Virus record (IMG/VR): IMGVR_UViG_3300035034_000370
Coordinates: 1-33,828 of that record
DNA from: a virus
Strand: one strand, 5' to 3'
DNA: 33,828 bases
The number at the start of each line of letters is the position of its first letter. Positions within the stretch are counted from its first letter, which is position 1. Positions 1 to 7,407 of this stretch are shown in pieces. The position numbers and the translations under genes are program-made. A model generated the notes under the pieces. It saw only the letters and a list, made by a program, of their open reading frames with translations. It was not told the origin of the DNA and ran no database searches.

Positions 1-219
1 AGATTATTGTTTAGATGGGGAATGACAAACGGAAAAAACGTAGTACAAACCGAAAAAGACGCTAAGCGATTATTCCCAGAAGAGATTTGGAATAAACTGC
101 ATTTACAAATTATCTTTTATGGGCGTGAATTCTCACAAGCCAGAGGATGGGATATGGAAAATGATACGATTCAGCAGAAAGTTGGGAGGAAGACGGATTT
201 GGAAGGGTATAGGTTGTAA
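1..219 (+). CDS. 3' end of endonuclease III-like HhH-GPD DNA glycosylase (partial, host)
   Basis: The frame is open from the first base and ends at 219, so only the C-terminal ~72 residues are present. The segment NGKNVVQTEKDAKRLFPEE followed by KLHLQIIFYGREFSQARGWD resembles the C-terminal part of endonuclease III-type glycosylases, where a 'T-x-VE-x-L...H-x-x-IFHGR-x-x-C-x-AR' block precedes the iron-sulfur cysteines. The four cysteines are absent here, so it would be a cluster-less relative. Base excision repair is the family role; the exact substrate cannot be told. Its CpG content is ordinary, unlike the prophage, which marks it as host DNA. The family call is from motif resemblance only. 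Confidence 0.55.
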   Translation, partial: RLLFRWGMTNGKNVVQTEKDAKRLFPEEIWNKLHLQIIFYGREFSQARGWDMENDTIQQKVGRKTDLEGYRL

Positions 220-234
220 ATTCACTTTAGTGTC

Positions 235-254
235 ATTCCCGCGAAGGCGGGAAT
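235..254. repeat. dRS3-like palindromic repeat (ATTCCC-N8-GGGAAT)
   Basis: A perfect 8-bp stem, attcccgc (235-242) and gcgggaat (247-254), encloses the loop gaag. The sequence fits the ATTCCC-N8-GGGAAT pattern known as dRS3 in Neisseria and seen as a dispersed palindrome in other bacteria. It lies 6 bp outside the proposed left end of the prophage and could also act as a terminator-like hairpin after the glycosylase gene, although no T-run follows. Confidence 0.6.
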
Positions 255-268
255 CTATAAACGCAAAA

Positions 269-280
269 TCGAACTGTACA
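269..280 (+). other. Transposase binding site L1 (TCGAACTGTACA)
   Basis: TCGAACTGTACA at 269-280 recurs as TCGAACTGTGCA exactly 22 bp later and in inverted orientation at the right end. Mu-family transposases bind repeated ~22-bp end sites, and two copies two helical turns apart at one end fit this. The role is inferred from position and repetition. Confidence 0.65.
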
Positions 281-290
281 GCGTTTTAAA

Positions 291-302
291 TCGAACTGTG
301 CA
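291..302 (+). other. Transposase binding site L2 (TCGAACTGTGCA)
   Basis: Second copy of the end motif, 22 bp inside L1. The bases after it (aaaaagtaaaaagcc) resemble those following the inverted right-end copy (taaaaaggcaaaaggc), so the two phage ends share more than the core motif. Confidence 0.65.
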
Positions 303-341
303 AAAAGTAAAAAGCCATCACACTAATGTATGATGGCTTTT
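303..341 (-). terminator. Terminator of the leftward late operon
   Basis: An 11-bp perfect stem, aaaagccatca (310-320) and tgatggctttt (331-341), with a 10-nt loop. Read leftward, it is followed by a T-rich tract (TTTTTACTTTTTG), as expected for intrinsic termination of the operon ending with the fibre gene at 400. The A/T arms make it potentially bidirectional, which would also block host transcription entering from the left. Confidence 0.75.
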
Positions 342-347
342 CCTTTG

Positions 348-385
348 GGCTAGAGGTCAAAAAAAAGAGAAAAAACACTCTAGCC
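348..385. repeat. Inverted repeat upstream of the left-end terminator
   Basis: ggctagag (348-355) pairs with ctctagcc (378-385) around a 22-nt A-rich loop. It sits between the last late gene and the terminator hairpin and may help termination or protect the 3' end of the late mRNA. Confidence 0.4.
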
Positions 386-399
386 TAATCAATTACTAT

Positions 400-1203
400 T
401 TACAGGCTGTATGCCTCATTAAACTTTAATATAGCTCCAGCTGGAGGATTAACCAGTGGCAGTGTGTTTGTGGTTGTGACTGCACCTGTGGATGAGATTG
501 TCATAAAGCCTCTAGCTATTGGATCTGATCCTGCTGTATAAAGATCATACGTTATCCTCCTAGTTTGTCCTGGAGTAAATGCTGAGCTTAGCTGTCCCAC
601 TGTGCCAACTCCATAGCCTCCTAGTGTTGTTTTTAACTCTCCTTTGATACTTACTGAGCCATCTGTATTTTTCCAGGCTCTAAGAGGACTATCTGTAGTC
701 TGATCAAAATTAGGCGAATTTAAAGAGCTAAATGGATTTACTTTATTTACATGAGTAAATGCAGCCATACCTGCTCTATAAAGCTCAAATATGTTTTTAG
801 TTAATGCAAATAGCACAGATCCTCCTGGAGGAGTACCTCCCTGTCTAGCCTCTACAGTTCTTATCTTATATGTATTATGTACTGATGAGCTACCAAATGT
901 CTTTAATCCAGCTGGATCATTCACCTCTACCATCTCCCATCTCACAGAGAAGTCATAAGTCATACCTGATACTGCTGGCACTTTGAAAATCTCATCATTC
1001 CAATACACAAAGCCTGTAGTCATGTTTAAAGTCCCTGCAAATAGAGCAGGAAAATCAATAACACATCCACTGATAATCACTACAGTAGTATCATCATGTC
1101 CTACTATACCCTTTAAAACTTCTTTTATTGAGTTATTTATAAACCCTAAATCATCCAATACTATTGGCATTCTACCAACTTGATTTGTAACTAAATTATT
1201 CAT
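400..1203 (-). CDS. Tail fibre / tail-tip protein
   Basis: A 267-aa product, last gene of the leftward late operon, directly downstream of the baseplate genes, the usual place for a host-contact fibre. The N-terminal ~60 residues (GRMPIVLDDLGFINNSIKEVL...) look like an attachment segment. The middle is rich in small and beta-prone residues, and the C-terminal third (GSVSIKGELKTTLGGYGVG..., then ITYDLYTAGSDPIARGFMTI) has the look of a beta-structured fibre tip. No collagen repeats, chaperone domain or fibre-assembly gene is visible. Function is inferred from position and composition; no family is recognised with certainty. Confidence 0.5.
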   Translation of the reverse strand: MNNLVTNQVGRMPIVLDDLGFINNSIKEVLKGIVGHDDTTVVIISGCVIDFPALFAGTLNMTTGFVYWNDEIFKVPAVSGMTYDFSVRWEMVEVNDPAGLKTFGSSSVHNTYKIRTVEARQGGTPPGGSVLFALTKNIFELYRAGMAAFTHVNKVNPFSSLNSPNFDQTTDSPLRAWKNTDGSVSIKGELKTTLGGYGVGTVGQLSSAFTPGQTRRITYDLYTAGSDPIARGFMTISSTGAVTTTNTLPLVNPPAGAILKFNEAYSL

Positions 1204-1205
1204 TT

Positions 1206-1688
1206 TTAATATGTTTGAATTGTGTAATTTTTCCCTGCTAACTTGTATTTATCTACTAACGTCCTCATTTTAATTGATGAGAAAGTAAGAGCTATAGGCA
1301 CTCTCACCTTAAAATGTATTTGATTGACCTGCTCAGATAAAGTCTCTAGATAAACCACAGGAGCTGTAGTCTCTGCTTTGGTAGCCAGGTAAAGAGTTAC
1401 AGATCCCTCAGCTTTAGTAGCTACATAGACATTATTAATAATACTGGTGTCCTCTATGTAAATCCTCCTAAGAGTTGGATCAAAAAGATCATTTAAAACA
1501 TGTTTTAAATACATTGTTTGTCCATTGAATTGTAGATCATAATCTATCACATCTTTGTGTGATTTAAAGGATGTATTAAGATCCTTTAAAGGCTTTATCA
1601 TTGCAAATAAAAGCTCTTTTATATTTGAGTTTCTAAATGCAGCTGGTAATAGCTTATTGATTATATCTTGAAAATCTATATTAAACAT
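1206..1688 (-). CDS. Tail protein, Mu gp48 / tail protein I-like position
   Basis: A 160-aa product that overlaps the upstream baseplate gene by 8 nt and lies 2 nt before the fibre gene. Mu places gp48, which links the baseplate to the fibres, after the J-like wedge protein, and this gene has the same position and a similar size. The N-terminus (FNIDFQDIINKLLPAAFRNS) is helical. The C-terminal half is beta-rich with the alternating pattern EGSVTLYLATKA. No catalytic motif is seen. The gp48-like call rests mainly on gene order. Confidence 0.45.
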   Translation of the reverse strand: MFNIDFQDIINKLLPAAFRNSNIKELLFAMIKPLKDLNTSFKSHKDVIDYDLQFNGQTMYLKHVLNDLFDPTLRRIYIEDTSIINNVYVATKAEGSVTLYLATKAETTAPVVYLETLSEQVNQIHFKVRVPIALTFSSIKMRTLVDKYKLAGKNYTIQTY

Positions 1689-2577
1689 TGTAAGTGATTG
1701 ATGTGCTTAATGGGAAAGCAGGATCTATAGCCATGTGACCAGCATCTGCATTGTAATTATTAACTATTGTAGAGTATGGTAATGTCCCATACTTTGCCTC
1801 AGCAACTCCTACCACAGGATCTATAACTCCCTGAGCTTTTTGGATCTCATCAGTTAACTGAGTTAAGTTTAAATTACCATCAAATGGTAAGTTTTGGATG
1901 TAGCTATTTATAGCATCCTGGACTGGATAAACTCCAGCAGTACTCAATAGCTCTCCTGATGCTGACAGCACTAATGGATCATATTTAACTGAGTAGTATA
2001 TTTTTAATAAATCTGCATCTCTACTAATCACAGATAAATTAGTCCCTGCAAATTTTACCATAGTTAAATATGCAGTAAAAGCATTTAGCTCTGTAGCTGT
2101 CAACTTTATAGGCAGCCCTGCTGATAGTTTAGCAACCTTTACAACTAATTGACCTGCCACCTCTGTCACTGAGGCTCTTTTAATTATTTGATTTGCTGGT
2201 GTGATTGTTGAATAGTTGTATTTTGTTCCATTCCAGGTGAGAGTGTCTCCAAATTGAAATAGAAAACACTGAGCATGATACCATATCACTGTACCCACAT
2301 ACAGCTCAGCTGCTCTCAACTCTATAGCTGCCTTATGAGTATCAAATATTTTCTCATGGATCCAAATACCTACAGCCATGATGTAAAATAAGAGCCTCCA
2401 CATAGCTACCTTACTACCTGAGGACAAATCACTCAATAAATTAGCAGCATTGTCTGAGGCAGGCTGTAATCCATTTAAGGAGGACATTGTAGCCTTTTCT
2501 GCTATCATCTCATTGTATATAGTTTTAATCTCTCTAGCCATCTCTTTTTTATTTTGTATTCCACTGAGTAAAGCCAA
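1681..2577 (-). CDS. Baseplate J-like wedge protein
   Basis: A 298-aa product. The N-terminal third has a membrane-like stretch (MWRLLFYIMAVGIWIHEKIF) that more likely forms a buried helix of a baseplate core. The C-terminal region (PVQDAINSYIQNLPFDGNLN, then LTQLTDEIQKAQGVIDPVVG) matches the J-like pattern 'v-x-aI-x-yl-x-x-l-x-F-x-g-x-l-x-x-x-L-x-x-x-I-x-x-x-x-GV-x-d'. In contractile phages J proteins form the wedge around the hub. The gene sits two genes before the fibre, as Mu gp47 does, and overlaps the DUF1353 gene by 29 nt at its start. The family call is moderately sure. Confidence 0.6.
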   Translation of the reverse strand: MALLSGIQNKKEMAREIKTIYNEMIAEKATMSSLNGLQPASDNAANLLSDLSSGSKVAMWRLLFYIMAVGIWIHEKIFDTHKAAIELRAAELYVGTVIWYHAQCFLFQFGDTLTWNGTKYNYSTITPANQIIKRASVTEVAGQLVVKVAKLSAGLPIKLTATELNAFTAYLTMVKFAGTNLSVISRDADLLKIYYSVKYDPLVLSASGELLSTAGVYPVQDAINSYIQNLPFDGNLNLTQLTDEIQKAQGVIDPVVGVAEAKYGTLPYSTIVNNYNADAGHMAIDPAFPLSTSITYNV

Positions 2578-3004
2578 AAGCCCTCACTCCATAAAATCTA
2601 GTATAGTTATCAATTCTTTGTAGTGACCATTTCATAGTCCCATTTACTGCCTGACTCCAGTGGAGCATTTCATAATCAGCAAATTTTTGTGCTGCCTTTT
2701 TGTCTCCAGCAAACCACTCATTTATCACTTTCTCTGAGTTTTGGTACAGATAGTCATGGATGAGAGCTGCTGCATCAAAATCTCCAGCAGGAGGTAGGAT
2801 AGCCCAAAATAATCTAGGCACTGATGAGAGATCATATCTAAATCCTTTAGGTATATTGATCACCTCACCATTAGAAAGTAAAAAACTGATTTTTTTCTCC
2901 AGCTTATATCTTTTCCATTTGTTGGACTCTCTCAATACTCTAGAGTACTTTACAGGATTATCCTCAAATGAGACCTCAAATATGTTATCTAATGTCAGAA
3001 CCAC
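2549..3004 (-). CDS. DUF1353 family protein
   Basis: A 151-aa product with the DUF1353 signature: GFRYDLSSVPRLFWAILPPAG (about residues 54-73), then AALIHDYLYQN and a later AD motif (KFADYEMLHW). The His-Asp pair in IHDYLY and the conserved D-x-SVPR suggest a metal-binding or hydrolase-like fold, but the biochemical role of this phage family is not established. It is embedded among baseplate and fibre genes, so it is probably carried in or assembled onto the tail. It overlaps the following J-like gene. Confidence 0.75.
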   Translation of the reverse strand: MVLTLDNIFEVSFEDNPVKYSRVLRESNKWKRYKLEKKISFLLSNGEVINIPKGFRYDLSSVPRLFWAILPPAGDFDAAALIHDYLYQNSEKVINEWFAGDKKAAQKFADYEMLHWSQAVNGTMKWSLQRIDNYTRFYGVRAFGFTQWNTK

Positions 3005-3005
3005 C

Positions 3006-3431
3006 TTAATCTACTTTAGGGTTAAACCCTGCTAAATCTTGAACTAATCTCAACGCTGGTATAAAAATGACTCTACCTAGCTGAGCATACCAGTTAGTCA
3101 CTGACAGATTCTCATCCTCATTTTTTTTGTAAGTCTCCATTTTAGGGTATCCATTAGTCTCATCTAGCTCTGCCTCTCCTCCCTCCTGAATGTCTCTCAC
3201 ATGAGCAGTCCTGATCACAGTACTTGCATCAATAAGATTATTATCCTCATCTAAAAACTCCTTAGACCAAAGTATTTGGATCTCATTATTTTCTACATCA
3301 ATGATCAACTTTGATATTTTGGCTCTTTGTCTTACATCTTTTATCTTAAATATAGCTGTTAACTGATCAGGGATCCCTGTCATTTTATCACTAAATTCTT
3401 TTGTTACTGGTACTGTCATTTTATCTGCCAT
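3006..3431 (-). CDS. Hypothetical tail-associated protein
   Basis: A 141-aa acidic protein of no recognised family. It starts inside the stop of the LamG-like gene (11-nt overlap) and ends 1 nt before the DUF1353 gene, so it is co-translated with the tail-tip genes. The N-terminal 60 residues contain a beta-rich stretch (ISKLIIDVENNEIQILWSKE); the C-terminus (WYAQLGRVIFIPALRLVQDL) is an amphipathic helix. A structural or fibre-linking role is inferred only from position. Confidence 0.6.
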   Translation of the reverse strand: MADKMTVPVTKEFSDKMTGIPDQLTAIFKIKDVRQRAKISKLIIDVENNEIQILWSKEFLDEDNNLIDASTVIRTAHVRDIQEGGEAELDETNGYPKMETYKKNEDENLSVTNWYAQLGRVIFIPALRLVQDLAGFNPKVD

Positions 3432-4092
3432 AATATGCTTTTTTGTGTTCGTAATTTTGTAAAATCTCTGTAGGACTTAAAGTCCTTTTGTACGCCTGTA
3501 TCCTGCTAAAATCTGCTCTAGGTCTCCTATTGTCGCTACTTCCAAAAATCCTAAAAGTACCACTCATTGTTCTCCCTATTGTACCAGTATAAACCTGTAA
3601 ACCATCCTTATAAAGTTTGAAATTTCTAGGAGAGTTTGTATAAACAAAATCTATCCTGTGCCACTCAGTATTAGGTGTCAAATAGACTCCTGTATTCCTC
3701 CATCCTCCATCATAAATATGCATTCTATCAGAGTGTATTACTAACTCCAATCTATATCCACTCATACCCCATAGCCTCTGATATTGTCTGTTTGATGCTG
3801 TATATTTAATCCAATAACCTACACTCCAATCTGTAGCAGACCAACTGCCTGTAGGATAAATAGTCTGCAACCCTGTAAAGGTTAATTTTGAAACTCCTGC
3901 CACATTTGAGAAAGCTGGTAGTGCTGACATACTAGCATTATGATTCCCTGTCAAATCTGTCAATGTTGCTCCCGAACCTGGATAACTTGCTGGATCAGTT
4001 ATATCAAAATCCAAATCCAATCCCAATGATATACCTGGAGGAGCTGTGATCACCTCCTGAGTTATTACTCCTATGTTTTTATTATAGCTCAT
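3421..4092 (-). CDS. LamG/concanavalin-like tail protein, possible receptor binder
   Basis: A 223-aa product with the features of a LamG-like jelly roll: DWSVGYWIKYTASN (~85-100), ELVIHSDRMHIYDGGW, EWHRIDFVYTNSPRNFKLYKDGLQVYTG (a typical 'W-x-x-i-x-f-v-y...KLYkDG' strand pair), and a final FSRIQAYKRTLSPTEILQNYE segment, the usual end of LamG domains. Such domains bind glycans and appear on phage tails and fibres. The gene contains more CpG than its neighbours (about four in 3421-3970), which may mark a swapped cassette. Receptor binding is an inference. Confidence 0.65.
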   Translation of the reverse strand: MSYNKNIGVITQEVITAPPGISLGLDLDFDITDPASYPGSGATLTDLTGNHNASMSALPAFSNVAGVSKLTFTGLQTIYPTGSWSATDWSVGYWIKYTASNRQYQRLWGMSGYRLELVIHSDRMHIYDGGWRNTGVYLTPNTEWHRIDFVYTNSPRNFKLYKDGLQVYTGTIGRTMSGTFRIFGSSDNRRPRADFSRIQAYKRTLSPTEILQNYEHKKAYYGR

Positions 4093-4096
4093 ATTT

Positions 4097-4510
4097 TTAT
4101 GATGTTCTACCCTCTACTCTCCATTGATTTAATCCTGTACATAGCACTAAAAAACTAGTGTACTGCACATCTGCCTTAGTTCCTACAACCTGTACAGGGT
4201 TTGATCCTGTCCAGTCTATAGATCCTGTACCTACATTTGCAACTACACACCACCATCCTTTATCATATCCATCAGGTAGATTGACAGTAGCTGCTGCATT
4301 CACATCTATAGTTTTCTCAAAGTAGCCAGGTAATAGCCCAAAGCTGGTACCCTTATACTCAAACTCTACTAGGTTGTTTTGAACCTTTAAAGTATCTACT
4401 ATATCTCCTAGAATAGCTCTCACTACTGCTGGAGTAACTGCTCCAGCATTGTTATCAGGTATCCCTGTAGCAATGTCTGATAAAAGCTGTATTTTTGTTT
4501 TTACTGCCAT
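4097..4510 (-). CDS. Tail fibre-related protein with conserved N-terminal anchor
   Basis: A 137-aa product. Its first ~40 residues (KIQLLSDIATGIPDNNAGAV followed by TPAVVRAILGDIVDTL) resemble a module often found at the start of Bacteroidetes phage tail and fibre proteins. The remainder is beta-rich (YFEKTIDVNAAATVNLPDGY...) and ends QWRVEGR. It lies between the LysM baseplate gene and the LamG gene and so probably forms part of the host-contact apparatus. Specific function unknown. Confidence 0.55.
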   Translation of the reverse strand: MAVKTKIQLLSDIATGIPDNNAGAVTPAVVRAILGDIVDTLKVQNNLVEFEYKGTSFGLLPGYFEKTIDVNAAATVNLPDGYDKGWWCVVANVGTGSIDWTGSNPVQVVGTKADVQYTSFLVLCTGLNQWRVEGRTS

Positions 4511-4516
4511 AATATT

Positions 4517-4795
4517 TTAACTAAATCCGTTACTAAATCCTGAGCTAAATGCTCTTAAAAGTATCCCATCAAATCCACTGTTTACTACTATTTCATTTTT
4601 AGTATAGTAATCTACTATTGATTGATTAATAGCTGCTGATTTTATTTTGAGTTTATCACCTACCTGTGGGTTATGATTTACAGAGGTGATAGAATTATCT
4701 GCCATTAACAGGAATAATCCCTCTACATCTCCATAATGCATGATAGCTAGATCAAACATTGTTTGTCCTCTTTGTATGATAATCTCTTTAATCAT
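4517..4795 (-). CDS. LysM-domain tail/baseplate protein
   Basis: A 92-aa product. Residues ~1-52 fit a LysM fold: IIIQRGQTMFDLAIMHYGDVE, then LFLLMADN and PQVGDKLKIK, with the terminal 'G-d-x-L-x-I'. In P2/Mu-type tails a small LysM protein (tail protein X class) stabilises the hub. The C-terminal 40 residues end in FSSGFSNGFS, a Gly/Ser/Phe tail of unknown role. It overlaps the gp25-like wedge gene by 8 nt. Confidence 0.7.
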   Translation of the reverse strand: MIKEIIIQRGQTMFDLAIMHYGDVEGLFLLMADNSITSVNHNPQVGDKLKIKSAAINQSIVDYYTKNEIVVNSGFDGILLRAFSSGFSNGFS

Positions 4796-5093
4796 TTATT
4801 TCTGCATCTATTATAATATTCTCAAAATTCTCTACTGCTACCTGTGTGATCTCAAAAGAGTCAGCTGATAATTGTAGCCTGATATCCTTTTCAAACTTTG
4901 TCTTTATTTCTCTAGTGAGTGGTGCATTTATGTAATTCATTACACCAATTCCTGTGAGAGGACTCTGCTTAAACTCACCTTTCTCAGATCTTACTAGAGT
5001 TTCAATGTGATGCCTATCTGAGTAGTCTATCACAAAATCTCCATCTTTGATGATTAAGTCAGCTGTATCTCCTGATATAAAATCTCTAACCAT
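4788..5093 (-). CDS. gp25/gpW-like baseplate wedge protein (Mu gp46-like)
   Basis: A 101-aa product of the usual size. It shows the Mu gp46-type pattern: ADLIIKDGDFVIDYSDRHHIETL, then RSEKGEFKQSPLTGIGVMNYIN, that is 'D-x-x-l-x-x-GD...Q-x-x-x-x-L-x-x-x-KGe-k-x-x-P-x-x-Gig-x-x-yi'. gp25-type proteins join sheath to baseplate in contractile injection systems. The gene overlaps the spike gene by 8 nt and the LysM gene by 8 nt, so translation is probably coupled. Confidence 0.75.
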   Translation of the reverse strand: MVRDFISGDTADLIIKDGDFVIDYSDRHHIETLVRSEKGEFKQSPLTGIGVMNYINAPLTREIKTKFEKDIRLQLSADSFEITQVAVENFENIIIDAEIND

Positions 5094-5667
5094 GTGTAAT
5101 ATCTTTATTTTCTATGTTACTCAGATCAGCTCTAGGTAAAGAGATCACTGATGTACTCAATCCTTTTAATACTGCTCCTCCATCTGATGGAGTTGGTGTC
5201 CAACCTTTAAACATTTGCTGTATTGCATTTAAAACTGCTGTATTTCTATCTATCTGAGTTTTTAGATCCTGGATCTTTATCAATCCTCCTAAAGCTCCTC
5301 CATTTAACTCAATTTTTTTAGCCTGTACTTTTAACTCTCCTGAGCTATTTATCTCCACACTTATATCCTTTGCCTCAATCATCATGCTGTCAAACTCACT
5401 GATTTGTGTCACATAAGTATCAGCTGCATTATTCTCTACTATTGCAAAATGAACTATAGAGCCTACTTTAGGATAAGTGACACATCTAGTATCAGTTTTT
5501 TTGATCACTGATTTTAGTTTCACATCTAAATAATTAGCTCCTGAGTTAAGTGGCTTTATCTCACACACATCCTCCTCCTTATCTACAGAGATAATCTCTC
5601 CTTTCATAGTCTGCACCTTTATTAGTGGTTTTACTATCTCCTCAATAAGTTCCTTTATATTAGGCAT
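5086..5667 (-). CDS. Baseplate spike / assembly protein V-like (Mu gp45-like)
   Basis: A 193-aa product. The N-terminal part (GEIISVDKEEDVCEIKPLNS, later PKVGSIVHFAIVENNAADTYV) is a typical OB-fold of gpV/gp45 spikes. The middle carries short beta repeats (DISVEINSSGELKVQAKKIE) and LNGGALGGLIKIQDL, a motif common at the end of the beta-helical shaft in related Bacteroidetes phages. The C-terminal ~50 residues are less ordered. The spike punctures the cell surface during sheath contraction. It lies between hub and wedge genes as in Mu. Confidence 0.7.
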   Translation of the reverse strand: MPNIKELIEEIVKPLIKVQTMKGEIISVDKEEDVCEIKPLNSGANYLDVKLKSVIKKTDTRCVTYPKVGSIVHFAIVENNAADTYVTQISEFDSMMIEAKDISVEINSSGELKVQAKKIELNGGALGGLIKIQDLKTQIDRNTAVLNAIQQMFKGWTPTPSDGGAVLKGLSTSVISLPRADLSNIENKDITHG

Positions 5668-6649
5668 TGGCTGCTTTTATTTGATCACTATTAGCCAGTT
5701 TCCCTAGCTCAATGTCTCTCTTAATTCCTGTATTGTATCCAAATCTTAAACTAACTCCATCAATGTAGTATGATCCATTTCTCTCCTTAAATAGATCATC
5801 CTGGATCTCTGTGATATCTCCATGCTCACAAATTGGTAAATGAAAACCTGTAAAGGATCCTCTAAATCCATCATACTTTAGATCATCTATCTCTCTATCT
5901 GCTATCTGCTGTAGCTCCATCTCTGACAGATTGTAGTAGTGTAATGTCCTCAAAGCTCCATCTGCATCTCCCAGCTTAATCTCAATTTTTGAGTTATCAG
6001 GTAAAATGCTGATAGCTCTTAACTGGATTTTGATATCCTCTTTAGTTCTATATTTCAAAGTTTCTAGCCTGTCTACTATATTTTTTTGAAAGTGATGTTT
6101 TACTTTCTTGTAAGTGTCCAGTGGATAAGCAAATCCTACATATAACTCTCTATTTTTGAAATAGGATTTTAAGCCATACATCTTTTTAAGTTCCTGGAGT
6201 ACTTGTGCTGAGTTTACATCATTTATTCTGAAAGCTCCCAGCTCCATGTCCAGTACATGAGTTTTTATTCCTGGTGCTATTGTGTCAATCACATCCTTTA
6301 GAGTTGCATTTCTCCAGCTCTCCTGGATATTACTGCTCTGCTTTAGCATCCACATCTCATCCTCACACTTAATGGTTAATGGTACTCCTGTAACTACCTC
6401 TGAGACATATCCCTCAAACTCTGTATTTAGATCTCCATCATAACCTACTTTTATAGTGACTTTATCTCCTTTTTTGATCACCTCTGAGATTGGCTGCTCA
6501 GTAAAATTCTTTAGTACCGTTACCTTTCTAGGGAGTTTTATCTCAGCTGTATCTGTTAGGTTTTTCCAGGAGGATTTAATAATCCCCTCCATCACAAATG
6601 GGATCTCTAAACTGCCTATTGTGATGTGTGTCCCTACTAAATAACTCAT
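5660..6649 (-). CDS. Baseplate hub protein (gpD / Mu gp44-like)
   Basis: A 329-aa product close in size to gpD-type hubs. Features: an N-terminal beta domain with GDKVTIKVGYDGDLNTEFEGYVSEV, the usual 'G-d-x-v-x-i-x-x-G-Y-x-g...F-x-G-x-v' signature, then LKDVIDTIAPGIKTHVLD and the ELKKMYGLKSYFKNRELYVG segment of the second barrel. The hub trimer carries the spike at the end of the tail tube. The gene overlaps the spike gene by 8 nt and the DUF6046-like gene by 4 nt. Confidence 0.7.
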   Translation of the reverse strand: MSYLVGTHITIGSLEIPFVMEGIIKSSWKNLTDTAEIKLPRKVTVLKNFTEQPISEVIKKGDKVTIKVGYDGDLNTEFEGYVSEVVTGVPLTIKCEDEMWMLKQSSNIQESWRNATLKDVIDTIAPGIKTHVLDMELGAFRINDVNSAQVLQELKKMYGLKSYFKNRELYVGFAYPLDTYKKVKHHFQKNIVDRLETLKYRTKEDIKIQLRAISILPDNSKIEIKLGDADGALRTLHYYNLSEMELQQIADREIDDLKYDGFRGSFTGFHLPICEHGDITEIQDDLFKERNGSYYIDGVSLRFGYNTGIKRDIELGKLANSDQIKAANA

Positions 6650-7221
6650 AGTATTATTAACTCTATTTCATTGTCACTAATACAGTCAATTACAAAAGGC
6701 TGCACATTTACTAATTTCTCAGATGCTGGAAAGTTGACTCTCCTAATGATCACATTATGGATCCCATGTAGATTTAAAAGTCTGCTCTCTACTTCTATAG
6801 ACTCATTATAATCTAGCCACTTTTTTAGCTCCTCTATTTTTGTATGAGGTAGATCATCCTCCTCCTCATTGATCAAAACTCCTCTTATTCTGATCACAAA
6901 ATCCTGCTCACCTATTACCTCATGGACACTGCCTGCAATACCTTGTACTTTTGATGATACAATGTGCTTAGATCTGTTTACATCCATTAGTGGAGCATCT
7001 GTAAACTTATACTGTCCATTGTTTTTGGTAAGAGTAAGACTCTCATAGATTGGAGTCCCAAATGTAGAGCTGAGTGATCCCTCTGCCACTCTTATTGTCT
7101 CTATTTTTGACTCATCATACTCAAAATCAGGATTAACTTTACCATTGATCTCAGGTACATATCCGTTTATCTTAAAGATTTGCCTGGTTAACTCGAATGC
7201 ATTAATTTGATATTGTGCCAT
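6646..7221 (-). CDS. DUF6046-like tail/baseplate protein
   Basis: A 191-aa product. It stands where Mu has gp43, between the tail chaperone and the hub. Features include SSTFGTPIYESLTLTKNNG (an 'S-x-x-G-t-P-v-x-d' segment), QDFVIRIRGVLI in the middle and ELKKWLDYNESIEVESRLLNLHGIHNVIIRRVNFP, where a local-to-baseplate beta domain is likely. Proteins of this kind are frequent in Bacteroidetes contractile phages. It begins 7 nt after the frameshifted chaperone extension ends. Confidence 0.5.
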   Translation of the reverse strand: MAQYQINAFELTRQIFKINGYVPEINGKVNPDFEYDESKIETIRVAEGSLSSTFGTPIYESLTLTKNNGQYKFTDAPLMDVNRSKHIVSSKVQGIAGSVHEVIGEQDFVIRIRGVLINEEEDDLPHTKIEELKKWLDYNESIEVESRLLNLHGIHNVIIRRVNFPASEKLVNVQPFVIDCISDNEIELIIL

Positions 7222-7227
7222 TTCTCT

Positions 7228-7407
7228 TTAGATTTTGTCCAGCTCTTTTAATTTCTGTAGCCACTTGGCTTGTGCCAGCTTTCTTGTGTATAACTTAATC
7301 CCCATTTTCTCAGGGAAAGGTATGTGTAAAAAGTGACTGATAAGAGCAGACGTATGCTCATACGTCTGCTGGTTATCTTTATCACTTATATGACAGCTGG
7401 CTAGTGC
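7228..7407 (-). CDS. -1 frameshift extension of the tail assembly chaperone (GT part)
   Basis: This frame has no stop from 7407 down to 7228 and lacks an early ATG. It is entered by slipping back one base on the A AAA AAG site, giving 59 extra residues that begin ALASCHISDKDNQQ and end KWLQKLKELDKI. The fusion would be 106+59 = 165 aa. Basic and aromatic content (LYTRKLAQAKWLQKLKELDK) suits the T part, which in other phages contacts the tape measure. An internal ATG at about codon 35 could also give a 25-aa peptide, which seems less likely. No other gene explains this 170-bp stretch. Confidence 0.7.
   Translation of the reverse strand, partial: ALASCHISDKDNQQTYEHTSALISHFLHIPFPEKMGIKLYTRKLAQAKWLQKLKELDKI
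7345..7370 (-). other. Hairpin downstream of the frameshift site
   Basis: Perfect 12-nt arms agcagacgtatg (7345-7356) and catacgtctgct (7359-7370). It lies about 36 nt past the slippery heptamer in the direction of translation, further than the usual 5-9 nt, and is not followed by a T-run, so it is not a terminator. It carries four CpG in an otherwise CpG-poor region, which suggests that the structure is selected. Confidence 0.6.

Noticed and set aside
400-4510. Search for a diversity-generating retroelement, as in some Bacteroides Mu-like phages
   Set aside because: No reverse transcriptase frame and no template/variable repeat pair is visible near the fibre genes.
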